NCBI GenBank assembly: GCA_024653355.1
Contig: JANLFQ010000003.1
Location: 62,001 to 126,000 of the forward strand
Length of the DNA: 64,000 bases
From: a candidate division WOR-3 bacterium
GTDB lineage: Bacteria; Hydrothermota; Tepidihabitantia; Tepidihabitantales; Tepidihabitantaceae
Direction of reading: 5' to 3'
Shown here: piece by piece, positions 28,429 through 37,804 of the stretch
Numbering within the stretch: position 1 is the stretch's first letter
Layout: each line of letters opens with the position of its first letter
Notes under the pieces: model-generated
Seen by the model: only the letters and a program-made list of their open reading frames with translations
Databases searched by the model: none
Told to the model about the DNA's origin: nothing
Translations under genes and position numbers: made by a program

Positions 28429-30363
28429 TTACTGGCGAATGACAAACTCGACGCGGCGGTTGAGTTGTCTGCCTTCTTCGGTGTCGTTAGAGGCGATGGG
28501 ACGCGATTCGCCGTAGCCCTTGGCGCTGAGCCGTTTCGGGTCAATGCCACCGTACTGCACCAGGAAGTTCATCACTGAGTAGGCGCGTTTCTCGGAGAGA
28601 ATCTGGTTTGCCTTTTCCGAGCCGATGTTGTCGGTATGTCCCTGAATCTCCACGATGATGTCCGGGTTGTCTTTCATAATCTGGGCGGCTTCCATCAGTG
28701 CCGGATAGGATTCGGTGCGCAGTGTCGCCTTGCCAAACTCAAAGTAGACACCTTTGAGCGTGAGCACCATACCCTTGGCAACCAGTTCAAAGGTCCGGGT
28801 GGTGGTTTCGCCTTTGGTGATTGCAAAACTGCTGGTTTGAGGCAGATAGCCCGGGACTTCAACCTTCACCTCGTAGGAGCCAACAGGCAGTTCCATCTCG
28901 AATTCGCCGGTTGTCGCATCGGTTGAAAGCGAGGGCCGTTCGCCCTGCAGGAATGAGATGGTGGCGGCTAACGGTGCGCCGCTCTGTTTATCAACAACCT
29001 TGCCTTTGAACACGCCCTTCATCTCAAGTGAGGAGAGGGCGAAGTTCAGTTTGGTCACGCCACCGTCTTCAACTTCGACCGCCCGTTCCTCCGGGAAGTA
29101 ACCTTCTTTTTCCACCCGGACCACAACCAGCCCTGCCGGCACATTGTCGGAGCGGAAAAATCCGGTTGTCGGGTTGGAGGTTACCGGTGGAATGTTGGTG
29201 GCGATAAATGAGATTGTTGCCTCAAGCGGTTTGCCGTTGTAGGCGTCAGAAACTCTGCCGGCAACCGTGCCGTAGGGCACGAGCGGCTTCAGTTTGAAGG
29301 TGTAGGTGGCATAGCCCTTATCCGGTATGACAAGGGGTACCGCTTCCGGGATATAGCCTTCGCGGGAGGCTTCAACCACGACCACACCAGCGGGCAGTTT
29401 TTCGAGGAAGAAGGTGCCGTTTTCCGGGTCGGTTTTAAGTGCTGGCAGCCGGCGCTTGATAAATCGGATTTTTGCCTCAAGTGGCATACCAGAGCGGGCG
29501 TCTTCAACTTTGCCCACCAGCCTGCCCCAAGGCTTTTCGGGCGGCTTCGGGAAAGGCGAGACGAAACTCAGCCCGAAGATACCTTCGTAGTCGGGAACCG
29601 CATCGGTTAAACCAAGTTCAACGCCGCCGTTCAGGTGCAACACGCCCATCTTAATTCGGACACCGGGTGTGATTCGGGCGCGCGGTGTATAATCCTTACC
29701 CCAGAGTGCGGAAAATCCGGCGCTGGCGTCCGCTTCTGATGTTGCTTCTACAAACAGGTCAATGGCGTTGCTTGCCATTTCGATGCCGATGCCGGCGAAG
29801 TTCTCTTTTTCGCCCGACAGGGTCTGGCCATAGTTAAACATCAAGGTGGGTAAGGTTTTGTGCAGTTCCCAGAAGCGTAATGAGAGCAGTCCCCGCCAGG
29901 AGTTTTTATCTGATGCCAATCGGTCGAGAAAGCCGTCGGTCTCCTTGAAGTTGTAGGTACTCTTGGGCATTACCCAGGTGCCGAGCGCTGCGACCTTAAC
30001 CACCGGTAGAAATGGAATTGACAGTTTTGCGCCGAGAATCTGTCCCTGCCAGTCGTAGAACAGGGCGTTGGGATTGGTGCGAAAGTCAATAACGCCAACA
30101 AGCGAGCCGAACAGTTCGCAGAACGGGTAGGGCGCATAGTTCATCTCCATTCCGTAGAGCGGTCCCCGGTACAGGGTGACATTTTCGCCCAGATTGGCAC
30201 GGAGAAACATCCAGCGGGTCGCGAACACCAGGGCACCGTCTTCTTCAACCCGGGCGTCCTGGATGCGGAAAAGACCCCGACCCCCACCGAGCGCAGGGTC
30301 GGCATACAAGCCGGTAAAGAAAACGGTTGCGAACAGGGTTAGGGAGAGGACAACTTTTTTCAT
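28429..30363 (-). CDS. OmpA-family protein with three carboxypeptidase-regulatory-like repeats
   Basis: A 644-residue protein with a signal peptide (residues 1-21), a barrel-like N-terminal region (about 25-270) and three beta repeats (about 278-360, 365-445, 450-530). Each repeat has the pattern G-V-D-SG-PLEA-I-F then LPAG---V-REGY-PE. An OmpA peptidoglycan-binding domain (about 535-644) carries VEIQGHTDNIGSEKANQILSE and NRRVEFVIRQ. It probably anchors the outer membrane to peptidoglycan. A good Shine-Dalgarno sequence and promoter precede it. Confidence 0.85.
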   Translation of the reverse strand: MKKVVLSLTLFATVFFTGLYADPALGGGRGLFRIQDARVEEDGALVFATRWMFLRANLGENVTLYRGPLYGMEMNYAPYPFCELFGSLVGVIDFRTNPNALFYDWQGQILGAKLSIPFLPVVKVAALGTWVMPKSTYNFKETDGFLDRLASDKNSWRGLLSLRFWELHKTLPTLMFNYGQTLSGEKENFAGIGIEMASNAIDLFVEATSEADASAGFSALWGKDYTPRARITPGVRIKMGVLHLNGGVELGLTDAVPDYEGIFGLSFVSPFPKPPEKPWGRLVGKVEDARSGMPLEAKIRFIKRRLPALKTDPENGTFFLEKLPAGVVVVEASREGYIPEAVPLVIPDKGYATYTFKLKPLVPYGTVAGRVSDAYNGKPLEATISFIATNIPPVTSNPTTGFFRSDNVPAGLVVVRVEKEGYFPEERAVEVEDGGVTKLNFALSSLEMKGVFKGKVVDKQSGAPLAATISFLQGERPSLSTDATTGEFEMELPVGSYEVKVEVPGYLPQTSSFAITKGETTTRTFELVAKGMVLTLKGVYFEFGKATLRTESYPALMEAAQIMKDNPDIIVEIQGHTDNIGSEKANQILSEKRAYSVMNFLVQYGGIDPKRLSAKGYGESRPIASNDTEEGRQLNRRVEFVIRQ

Positions 30364-30444
30364 ATACTTCCTCCTCTTTTTAGTGCTTATGTTTTGCGGA
30401 GGAGTTCCTTTTTACCCCTCCGTTCCGTAAGTGCCATTATTAAA

Positions 30445-30472
30445 ATAATATACAAATTCGGTCCGGTGTCAA
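30445..30472 (-). promoter_or_regulatory. Promoter of the OmpA-family gene
   Basis: Minus strand TTGACA (30467-30472), 16-base spacer, TATTAT (30445-30450). A leader of about 75 bases contains a weak hairpin and ends with GAGGAGGA. Confidence 0.7.
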
Positions 30473-30485
30473 ACTGTTCGTTTTC

Positions 30486-30513
30486 TTGACAACCAAACTT
30501 AATCTCTTATGGT
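30486..30513 (+). promoter_or_regulatory. Promoter of the VTT gene, leaderless type
   Basis: TTGACA (30486-30491), 16-base spacer, TATGGT (30508-30513), ten bases to the ATG at 30524. The upstream in-frame ATG at 30509 is part of the -10 box. Confidence 0.6.
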
Positions 30514-30523
30514 TAGTAAATTT

Positions 30524-31243
30524 ATGGAACAGCCAAGGGCACAAAAAAGGGTAATTTCAATTGTATTAAGCGGGTTTTTACTCATCGGCGTAATTGCCAT
30601 TTTTTTGTTTTTAAACAGGTATTTGGGCCGCTACTTCCGCAATCCTGAAGAGTTGCGTGTTCTGGTGAAAAACTGGGGGTTATGGGCGCCCTTGGGGATT
30701 GTGGTTTTACAACTTATTCAGATTGTGTTTGCACCCCTGCCTGGTAACTTGATGGCGTTTGCCGGTGGTTATGTCCTTGGTTTCTGGCCCACGATTGTCT
30801 GGCTGGTTATCGGGGTTTTAATCGGTGCCACAGTTGCCTTTTTTATTGCAAGGGTTTCGGGCCGGCAACTGCTGAAGATGTTTGTGCCCGAAGATACACT
30901 GGCGCGGTTTGACTCGCTGGTTGTGCGCAAGGGCGTTTTCTACATTTTTTTGTTAATCCTTGTGCCCAATCCGCTTGGCGACTGGGTTTACTATCTTGCG
31001 GGTTTGACCAAGATGCCGTTGTTCTTATTCCTTTCCCTTGTCTTTATCGCCCGGCTTCCGAGTAACATTCTGGAGTGCTGGGTTGGTGCGAGTGCGGTTA
31101 GGTTCGGGTACAGGGAGTGGGCGATTTTGGGCGTGATTGCTTTGATATTTACCGCAGTTTATCTTACAAATCAGAAACGGATTGAGAAACTTCTCCAGCG
31201 GGTGGCTGAGAAAGGGAGTAACAAAAGCGCGGCAGGAGATTGA
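30524..31243 (+). CDS. VTT-domain membrane protein (TVP38/TMEM64 family)
   Basis: A 239-residue protein with about six membrane segments and the family's core: FAPLPGNLMAFAGGYVLGFWPT, GVLIGATVAFFIARVSGRQ and LVPNPLGDWVYYLAGLTKM. Related DedA/TMEM64 proteins are thought to move lipids across membranes or contribute to membrane homeostasis. The start is chosen from the promoter position. Confidence 0.8.
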   Translation: MEQPRAQKRVISIVLSGFLLIGVIAIFLFLNRYLGRYFRNPEELRVLVKNWGLWAPLGIVVLQLIQIVFAPLPGNLMAFAGGYVLGFWPTIVWLVIGVLIGATVAFFIARVSGRQLLKMFVPEDTLARFDSLVVRKGVFYIFLLILVPNPLGDWVYYLAGLTKMPLFLFLSLVFIARLPSNILECWVGASAVRFGYREWAILGVIALIFTAVYLTNQKRIEKLLQRVAEKGSNKSAAGD

Positions 31244-31716
31244 GTTGTTTATCGGTTGAACTCGCTCACCGTTTATCGCTTCTATTCTGACAGGGATAGG
31301 AGTTAACGGAAACCACCGCTGACACTGCTGAACCATAAAAAGAGAGGTGTTAGCGTCAAAAGAGTAAGCGGATTTGCTGATGATAAAGCGGTGCCTCTTC
31401 CGATAAGTCTCAGAATTTAAAGCGGATAGGGTGGGGGAAAGCGTTCAGCAGGTGAATCGATAAGCGAATCAGGGAACGACTCCCAGAGCGGTTCCCAGAG
31501 TGGCATACCGAGACCTTATCAGGGTTATGTCAGGATATAAAGCCCGATTCAAATAAGTAATGATTTTTAATAGTGTTAGCATCACAAAGATTTGGGAAAT
31601 GGCGGGCGCCGATATTAACTCTGGTTGAGTCAGGCTTATCAGAATAAAAGTTAAGTTATTTTGGGAACGAACTGCTGTGACCGGGGTTAATTATATTTTC
31701 CAGTAATCTCATCCTG
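31244..31716. other. Gene-free interval upstream of accC
   Basis: About 470 bases with no reading frame of coding character. A tandem near-repeat, actcccagagcggt followed by tcccagagtggc, lies at about 31478-31504. Several short GC-rich stems are possible. I see no SRP, RNase P, tmRNA or 6S signature; an unassigned small RNA cannot be excluded. Confidence 0.35.
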
Positions 31717-31744
31717 TTGACAGTTGATGATAACTATTTATTCT
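31717..31744 (+). promoter_or_regulatory. Promoter of accC
   Basis: TTGACA (31717-31722), 16-base spacer, TATTCT (31739-31744), ten bases to the ATG. AGGAAG sits in those ten bases but too near the 5' end to be fully used. Confidence 0.6.
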
Positions 31745-31754
31745 ACATAGGAAG

Positions 31755-33092
31755 ATGTTGCAGAAGGTGCTGGTTGCCAATCGGGGCGAGATTGCCCTGC
31801 GGATTGTGCGGGGTTGTGCTGACCTCGGGATAAAGAGTGTGGTTGTTTATTCGGAGGCAGACCGGGAGGCGTTGCCGGTTCTGATTGCCGAGGAGAAGAT
31901 GTGCATCGGTCCGGCAGCGGCAAGCGGTTCTTATCTTAACTTCTCCCGGGTGTTATCGGTAGCCCTGGTTAAAGGTTGCGATGCGGTTCATCCCGGTTAC
32001 GGTTTTCTTTCCGAAAACGCCGACTTTGCGGAGGCGGTTATCGCTTCAGGTTTGATTTTTGTGGGACCAAAACCGGATACGATCCGGCTCCTGGGCGATA
32101 AGATGATGGCGCGGCAGCGAATGAAGGCGGCAGGTGTGCCGGTTGTACCGGGTTCGGATGGTGCACTGGCGGATTTCCGTTCCGCGATTAAACTGGCAAA
32201 GGAGATTGGTTTCCCGGTTTTGCTCAAGGCAGCGGCAGGCGGTGGTGGTAAAGGGATGCGGGTCATCAACGATGAAAGCGAGATGGAAGCGGGTTGGAAT
32301 TTGTGCCAGGGTGAGGCGCGGGCATCTTTTGGCGATGACCGGTTGTATCTGGAAAAGTACATCACCAACGCCCGGCATATTGAAGTGCAGATTCTTGCCG
32401 ATAACAAGGGGAACTGTGTGAGTCTGGGAGAACGGGACTGTTCTGCACAGCGCCGGCATCAGAAGTTACTTGAAGAGAGTCCGGCGCCAGGGATTACGGC
32501 CGAGTTGAGGCAGAAGTTGGGTGACTGGGCAAAGCGGGCAGCACAGGCGGCGGGTTATGTGAGCGCGGGCACGGTTGAGTTCATCTGTGATGAGTCCGGA
32601 AGCTGCTACTTTATGGAGATGAACGCCCGGCTTCAGGTTGAGCATCCGGTGACAGAGATGGTTACCGGTGTTGATATTGTTGGTGAGCAGTTGAAAATCG
32701 CCGGGGGCGAGAGGTTACACATCAAGGAACAGCCTGATTGGCCAAGAGGTCATGCGATTGAATGCCGGATTTATGCCGAGGACCCGGATGACGATTTTAA
32801 ACCTTCCCCGGGACTGGTCACCGACCTTGTCTTTCCCGGGGGTCCGGGGGTTAGAGTTGACAGTTATATCTATCCGGGTTATCGGGTGCCACCGTTTTAC
32901 GACCCGCTCGTTGCCAAAATCGTTGCCTGGGGTCGGGACCGGGAGGAAGCGGTGCGACGGATGGAGCGGGCGCTGGCAGAGACAACTATTGGCGGGATTG
33001 CGACGACGATTGAGTTCCACCGGCGGTTGCTGTCAAGTCCGCGATTCCGCAAAGGTAATTTGACAACAACATTGCTGGACGATGTTTGGTAA
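31755..33092 (+). CDS. accC: Biotin carboxylase
   Basis: A 445-residue protein starting MLQKVLVANRGEIALRIVRG. It has HPGYGFLSENADFAE, the ATP-grasp glycine loop KAAAGGGGKGMR, GERDCSAQRRHQKLLEE and FMEMNARLQVEHPVTEMVTG. It carboxylates biotin on a carrier protein using ATP and bicarbonate. No biotin carrier or carboxyltransferase gene is adjacent, so it may serve acetyl-CoA carboxylase or another biotin enzyme such as pyruvate carboxylase. Confidence 0.93.
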   Translation: MLQKVLVANRGEIALRIVRGCADLGIKSVVVYSEADREALPVLIAEEKMCIGPAAASGSYLNFSRVLSVALVKGCDAVHPGYGFLSENADFAEAVIASGLIFVGPKPDTIRLLGDKMMARQRMKAAGVPVVPGSDGALADFRSAIKLAKEIGFPVLLKAAAGGGGKGMRVINDESEMEAGWNLCQGEARASFGDDRLYLEKYITNARHIEVQILADNKGNCVSLGERDCSAQRRHQKLLEESPAPGITAELRQKLGDWAKRAAQAAGYVSAGTVEFICDESGSCYFMEMNARLQVEHPVTEMVTGVDIVGEQLKIAGGERLHIKEQPDWPRGHAIECRIYAEDPDDDFKPSPGLVTDLVFPGGPGVRVDSYIYPGYRVPPFYDPLVAKIVAWGRDREEAVRRMERALAETTIGGIATTIEFHRRLLSSPRFRKGNLTTTLLDDVW

Positions 33093-33186
33093 GGAAGTTG
33101 TCCGAAACCGCCGCCGGCTAATATCGTAAGATGGGGAAGGTTAATTACATCGGCTGGTAAGAACTGCCCTTCGGTGAAGATGGTTC

Positions 33187-33214
33187 TTGACCACAATTGG
33201 GCGTTTTCTATAAT
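33187..33214 (+). promoter_or_regulatory. Promoter of valS, leaderless type
   Basis: TTGACC (33187-33192), 16-base spacer, TATAAT (33209-33214), eight bases to the ATG at 33223. There is no ribosome site. Confidence 0.7.
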
Positions 33215-33222
33215 TGAGGATA

Positions 33223-35844
33223 ATGTCGGAAGAGAATCATACCAATTTCCCACCCCGCTATGACCCGAAACCGGTTGAGGAAAAGTGGTACCGGTTCTGG
33301 GAGGAGAACGGGTTTTTTACCGCAAATCCTGAATCACCGAAGCCAAAGTTTTCGATTGTAATTCCCCCGCCCAATGTGACCGGCTCATTGCATATGGGGC
33401 ACGCCCTGGACAACACTTTGCCTGATATCCTGATTCGGCGGAAAAAGATGCAGGGGTTTGAAACGCTCTGGCTACCGGGAACCGACCATGCCGGCATCGG
33501 CACGCAGGTCAAGGTTGAGCAGATGCTGGCGAAGGAGGGCAAGACCCGATTTGACCTCGGACGGGAGGAGTTTCTGCGGCGTGCCTGGGAGTGGAAGGAG
33601 AAGTACGGGAATGAGATTGTGAAACAGTTGCGGCGCTTGGGATGTTGTCTTGATTGGAGCCGGTTTCGCTTCACCCTTGATGAGGTGTGTGCCCGGGCGG
33701 TGCGCGAGGCTTTTGTCCGCTATTATGAAAAGGGGTTGATCTACCGCGGTCTGCGGATTGTTAACTGGTGTCCGCGCTGCCGGACCGCACTCTCGGATTT
33801 AGAGGTTAAGTATCAGGAGGAAAAGAGCCAGTTGTGGTATATCCGTTATCCGTATGCCGATGGCACGGGCGGTGTGACCGTCGCGACCACCCGACCGGAG
33901 ACGATGCTCGGTGATACCGCGGTGGCGGTCAATCCCGAAGACAAGCGTTATCAGGCGGTGGTGGGAAAGATGCTGCGCCTTCCCTTGACAGAACGGCTGA
34001 TTCCCATCGTGGCGGATGAAGCGGTAGAGATGGATTTTGGGACCGGGGCGGTCAAGGTAACACCAGCCCATGACCCGGTTGACTTTGAAATCGGGGAACG
34101 GCACGGGCTGGCGCGGCTCAAGGTGATTGACGATGATGGTAAGATGACAGCGCTGGTGCCGGCAAAGTATCAGGGGATGACGCGGGAAGAGTGTCGCCGG
34201 GCAGTGGTGGAAGACCTTAAAGAGCAGGGGCTGCTGGAGAAGATTGAGGATTATGAGCATGCGGTTGGGACCTGTGACCGGTGTGGCACCGCGATTGAAC
34301 CGCTGGCGAGTGAGCAGTGGTTTGTGAAAATGAAGCCGCTTGCTGAGCCGGCAATCAGGGTTGTAGAGGAGGGCAAGGTCCGTTTTTATCCGGAACGGTG
34401 GAACAAGGTTTATCTTGACTGGATGCGTAATGTTAAGGACTGGTGCATTTCCCGGCAGTTGTGGTGGGGGCATCGGATTCCGGTCTGGTACTGTGATTGC
34501 GGGAAGGTTATCGTTGCCCGCGAGGACCCGGTTGAATGTCCGGACTGTCATAGTAAGAGTTTGCGCCAGGATGAGGATGTCCTTGACACCTGGTTTTCTT
34601 CTGCCCTCTGGCCCTTTGCCACGATGGGCTGGCCCGAAGAGACGATTGATTATCGGACATTCTTTCCCACGGACTTTTTGACCACCGACCCGGACATCAT
34701 CTTTCGCTGGGAGGCGCGGATGATTTTCTCCAGTCTGGAGTTTACGGGTCGAATTCCATTTGTTGATGTTTACATTCACTCAACCGTTTTAGACAAAACC
34801 GGCGCCCGGATGAGCCGTTCCAAAGGAGTTGGTGTTGACCCGCTGGAGATTATTGAGCATTACGGGACCGATGCCTGTCGGTTTACCATCGCCTATCTGG
34901 AAAGTCAGTCCCAGAGTTATCGGTTGTGGAACGAACGGTTTGAACTGGGCAGGAATTTTGCCAATAAGGTATGGAACGCATGCCGGTTAGTGGCACCGCA
35001 TATCACCGGCATCAATAGCGTGTTTTTGGACCCGAACGAATTGACGGCACTGGACAACTGGGTGGTGATGCGGTTCAACGAAACCCTGGAGCGGGTGGAT
35101 AAGGGCATAGACAGTTACACATTTTCCACCGTGGCGCAAGCGCTTTACGACTTTTTCTGGCACGACCTGTGTGATTGGTATCTGGAGTTTGCCAAACGCC
35201 GTTTGAAAGCCCAAGACAACACGGTTAAAGCGGTGCTATATCATCTCTTTCGGGGTTCGTTGCAAATGCTGCATCCGATTATGCCCTTCATTACCGAGGA
35301 GTTGTGGCACAGATTGGAGATGGGCGGCAGGTCAATTCTTGAATCCTCCTGGCCCAAACCCCTACCGGCAAAATCGGACACGCTCTGGTTGGTGGAACGG
35401 ATGCGAGATGTTATCGGTGGTATCCGGCAGGTGCGGGCGGAGATGCGCGTGCCGGCAAAGAGCACCGTAGAGTGCATTGTGAATACCGGGAACGAAGAAC
35501 TGGCGAAATTCCTTAAAGAGCAGGAGTTGTTAATCTGTGAACTGGCAAAGGTGAGCACGGTAAAGTTCGGTTCGACGCGTCCCCGAGGTTCGGCGGTGAT
35601 TGTGTTTTCCGATTGTGAGATTTATGTGCCGCTTTCCGGTGTGGTTGATGTTGAGAAGGAACTGGAACGGTTAAGGCGGGAAGTTGGGGAACTCGAGAGG
35701 TTAATCGCTGAGATTGACCGGCGGCTTGGTAATCCCGATTTCCTGGAACGGGCAAAAAATGAGGTTATTGAGCGGGAGCAGGCGCGGCGGGAGGAGTTTG
35801 CGGCGCGGCGGGAGCGGCTGAAGAGGATTCTGGAGGTTTATTAA
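33223..35844 (+). CDS. valS: Valine-tRNA ligase
   Basis: An 873-residue class I synthetase. It has NVTGSLHMGHALDN (HIGH motif), a CP1 editing domain with TTRPETMLGDTAVAVNP, a zinc-binding segment (CDCGK...CPDC), MSRSKGVGVDP (KMSKS motif) and a C-terminal coiled coil (about 800-870). The ATG at 33223 is preferred over a TTG three codons upstream, because that codon starts on the last base of the -10 box. Confidence 0.97.
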   Translation: MSEENHTNFPPRYDPKPVEEKWYRFWEENGFFTANPESPKPKFSIVIPPPNVTGSLHMGHALDNTLPDILIRRKKMQGFETLWLPGTDHAGIGTQVKVEQMLAKEGKTRFDLGREEFLRRAWEWKEKYGNEIVKQLRRLGCCLDWSRFRFTLDEVCARAVREAFVRYYEKGLIYRGLRIVNWCPRCRTALSDLEVKYQEEKSQLWYIRYPYADGTGGVTVATTRPETMLGDTAVAVNPEDKRYQAVVGKMLRLPLTERLIPIVADEAVEMDFGTGAVKVTPAHDPVDFEIGERHGLARLKVIDDDGKMTALVPAKYQGMTREECRRAVVEDLKEQGLLEKIEDYEHAVGTCDRCGTAIEPLASEQWFVKMKPLAEPAIRVVEEGKVRFYPERWNKVYLDWMRNVKDWCISRQLWWGHRIPVWYCDCGKVIVAREDPVECPDCHSKSLRQDEDVLDTWFSSALWPFATMGWPEETIDYRTFFPTDFLTTDPDIIFRWEARMIFSSLEFTGRIPFVDVYIHSTVLDKTGARMSRSKGVGVDPLEIIEHYGTDACRFTIAYLESQSQSYRLWNERFELGRNFANKVWNACRLVAPHITGINSVFLDPNELTALDNWVVMRFNETLERVDKGIDSYTFSTVAQALYDFFWHDLCDWYLEFAKRRLKAQDNTVKAVLYHLFRGSLQMLHPIMPFITEELWHRLEMGGRSILESSWPKPLPAKSDTLWLVERMRDVIGGIRQVRAEMRVPAKSTVECIVNTGNEELAKFLKEQELLICELAKVSTVKFGSTRPRGSAVIVFSDCEIYVPLSGVVDVEKELERLRREVGELERLIAEIDRRLGNPDFLERAKNEVIEREQARREEFAARRERLKRILEVY

Positions 35845-35845
35845 G

Positions 35846-36403
35846 ATGAGGGGGGTATTGTCCAGTTTGGGCTGGATTGCTTTTTTAGCACTGGCGGTTC
35901 TGGTTTTACTTTTCTACAATGTGAGTTATCTGCCCCAGCAAGGGCGGGTCGCACGGTTGCAACAGGAAATCAGTATGTGGACGCAACAGGTAACAGAACT
36001 CACCGACAGTCTCCAGCGCCTGACCAGCGTTTCCGATACGATTTTCAATCGAACCTTCCGCTTTGATGAACTGTTTGTCAGTGCGGAGAGTTTGGTTCTG
36101 TCTCCCCAGGGTAAGTTGCTGTTGCGTGATGTCGCACCGCAGTTGAAGGCGCTGGATGTTAATTTTGTGATTATCGGGCACACCGATGGTGCAAAGCCAC
36201 CTGTTGGTTCCCCTTATCGTACGGGCTGGGAATATTCCGCCGCTGCTGCCGCGGCGGTCGCCAACGAACTAATAACCCTTGGGGTTGGCGCTGAGCGACT
36301 TCTGGTCTGTGGTGCGGGCGATACCAAACCGCTGGTGAAAAAGGGTTCGGCAGATGCGAGGTTGTTGAATCGTCGGGTGGAGATTGCGGTCCGAAGCCGA
36401 TGA
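35846..36403 (+). CDS. OmpA/MotB-like envelope protein
   Basis: A 185-residue protein with an N-terminal membrane helix (8-28), a coiled coil (35-65) and an OmpA-like peptidoglycan-binding domain (VNFVIIGHTDGAKPPVGSPYRTGWEYSAAAAAAV ... LLNRRVEIAVRSR). It resembles MotB-type or OmpA stator/anchor proteins, but the catalytic Asp typical of MotB cannot be placed with confidence. GGAGG lies in the valS end. The stop overlaps the next gene (ATGA). Confidence 0.7.
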   Translation: MRGVLSSLGWIAFLALAVLVLLFYNVSYLPQQGRVARLQQEISMWTQQVTELTDSLQRLTSVSDTIFNRTFRFDELFVSAESLVLSPQGKLLLRDVAPQLKALDVNFVIIGHTDGAKPPVGSPYRTGWEYSAAAAAAVANELITLGVGAERLLVCGAGDTKPLVKKGSADARLLNRRVEIAVRSR

Positions 36404-36840
36404 CCGCGACAGTCGCCTTAATCCTGCTTGTAGCAGCACCCGACTCTGCTTTGCCTCTGGGTCAGGATTCACTTGCAACTCATAAGGTTCTGAACAAGTC
36501 GCCGGGTCGAGCGGTACTTTACTCCTTGCTGTTGCCGGGCGGAGGGCAGATTTACACCCGAAATTACTGGAAGGCAGCGATAATCGCTCCGGCAGAGGTG
36601 GCACTCGGTTATCTTTCCTATTCAGAACATATGAAGGCAAGAGAAGGCTGGGCACGGCAGGATACAGTAGCCTATCTTCAGCACCGGGACCGGAGGAACA
36701 CCTTCTTATGGTGGACCGGTGCGGTGGTCGTATTCTCAATGGCGGATGCCTATGTTTCGGCGCAGATGTTTGGGTTTGATGAGGAGATGCGGTTGAGTCT
36801 GGGCTTGAACCGTGTCGGTATCCAACTGGCAATTCGATAA
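36400..36840 (+). CDS. DUF5683-like membrane protein
   Basis: A 146-residue protein with a signal-type N-terminus and SPGRAVLYSLLLPGGGQIYTRNYWKAAIIAPAEVALGYLSY, the hallmark of the DUF5683 family (SLLLPGxGQxYnxxyWK). Two membrane segments are predicted. Function is unknown. It overlaps genes on both sides (ATGA and TAATG), so it is translated as part of a tight valS-to-37532 operon. Confidence 0.7.
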   Translation: MTATVALILLVAAPDSALPLGQDSLATHKVLNKSPGRAVLYSLLLPGGGQIYTRNYWKAAIIAPAEVALGYLSYSEHMKAREGWARQDTVAYLQHRDRRNTFLWWTGAVVVFSMADAYVSAQMFGFDEEMRLSLGLNRVGIQLAIR

Positions 36841-37532
36841 TGGGTAACTTTTTAGCCGCGGCAGGTAGATTTGACCCTGGCTGGCTAATCTCCACGCCGT
36901 TAAGTAGTTCCGATTTGACAGGAGGCGCGGATTCTCCGGTAACCGCCTGGGGGCTTGCTTACTGCCATGGTAATCGCTTGGAGTCGATTCGTGTTCCCAG
37001 GGGTTTTGAAATGCCAAATGAGTTTGCCCGGCTGGCGGAAATCAAGACCGATATGGCGTTGTTTTATCTCCATGAGCAGTCTGAACTTGCCAGTCCGCGA
37101 CTGGTTCAACCTTTTGTGCGCCGGGAAGCAGGTTTAAACTGGGCATTCTGCCATATTGGTACGATAAGACAGCCCGAGCGCCTGTTTCGCCCGACGCGCG
37201 CTCCAGACAGTTCGGACCAGAGTGAACTCTTTTTTATGCATCTCATCGACCATTTTGTTGCTGAAGACCCGGTCGACTCAATCCAGTCGATTTTATCACA
37301 TCTTACTGATGAACCAGAACTTTCTTTTGTTATGATGTCTCCGGATATGATGGTTGTCACACACTGGGTAAAAGATGCCGCACAGGACAGTTTCAAGTTG
37401 TGGCTGGGTAAAGGCGAACTGTTACGGATATTTACCTCTTTTCCGCCTTTTGAAATTCCAGGTGTCGACTGGAGTGAGTTGGCAAATCATTCGGTTACGA
37501 TTATCTTTCGGGAGCGGCGTGCGGTCGGTTAG
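36840..37532 (+). CDS. Class II glutamine amidotransferase-like protein lacking catalytic residues
   Basis: A 230-residue protein with the fold pattern of YafJ/class II amidotransferases: WGLAYCHGNRLESIRVPRGFE (like the GWG-Y segment) and LVQPFVRREAGLNWAFCHIGTIRQPERL (like the HPF...FAHNGTI segment). Residue 2, the catalytic Cys in the family, is Gly (GGT, one base from TGT). The oxyanion Asn of HNG is Ile here. It therefore looks like a pseudoenzyme. The start is fixed by the overlap with the DUF5683 stop. Confidence 0.5.
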   Translation: MGNFLAAAGRFDPGWLISTPLSSSDLTGGADSPVTAWGLAYCHGNRLESIRVPRGFEMPNEFARLAEIKTDMALFYLHEQSELASPRLVQPFVRREAGLNWAFCHIGTIRQPERLFRPTRAPDSSDQSELFFMHLIDHFVAEDPVDSIQSILSHLTDEPELSFVMMSPDMMVVTHWVKDAAQDSFKLWLGKGELLRIFTSFPPFEIPGVDWSELANHSVTIIFRERRAVG

Positions 37533-37540
37533 TAATGAAA

Positions 37541-37590
37541 AGAGAAAACCCTCAGGCTGCCGGGGGAGGTTTCTGCCTGAGGGTTTCTCT
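37541..37590. terminator. Long hairpin after the valS operon
   Basis: AAACCCTCAGGC (37546-37557) and GCCTGAGGGTTT (37575-37586), extended by AGAGA/TCTCT, form a long stem with a 17-base loop. No T-run follows on the plus strand, so it may act as an RNA-stabilising or Rho-assisted end. Confidence 0.55.
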
Positions 37591-37804
37591 CCACCCCCCT
37601 GCCTAACTGCGCCCCTCAATTGTCCCGGTTGTAAATATACACCTTTTGTGCCGCCGGCTTTTGGTTACGGACTGAGCGTTTACTACTTTGAAATACGATG
37701 GTTAAAGAGTTAGCGTTTAAACCGTGGTTTTACAAGGCGAGTGCGACAGGATAGCAAAGTAAATAAGAGCAAAGTTTAATTTATTGGAAATTAGCGAAGT
37801 TGTG

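Noticed and set aside
30509-30523. Upstream ATG of the VTT gene
   Set aside because: The codon is part of the -10 box TATGGT.
31244-31716. tmRNA, SRP RNA or RNase P RNA before accC
   Set aside because: None of the conserved core motifs of these RNAs could be found.
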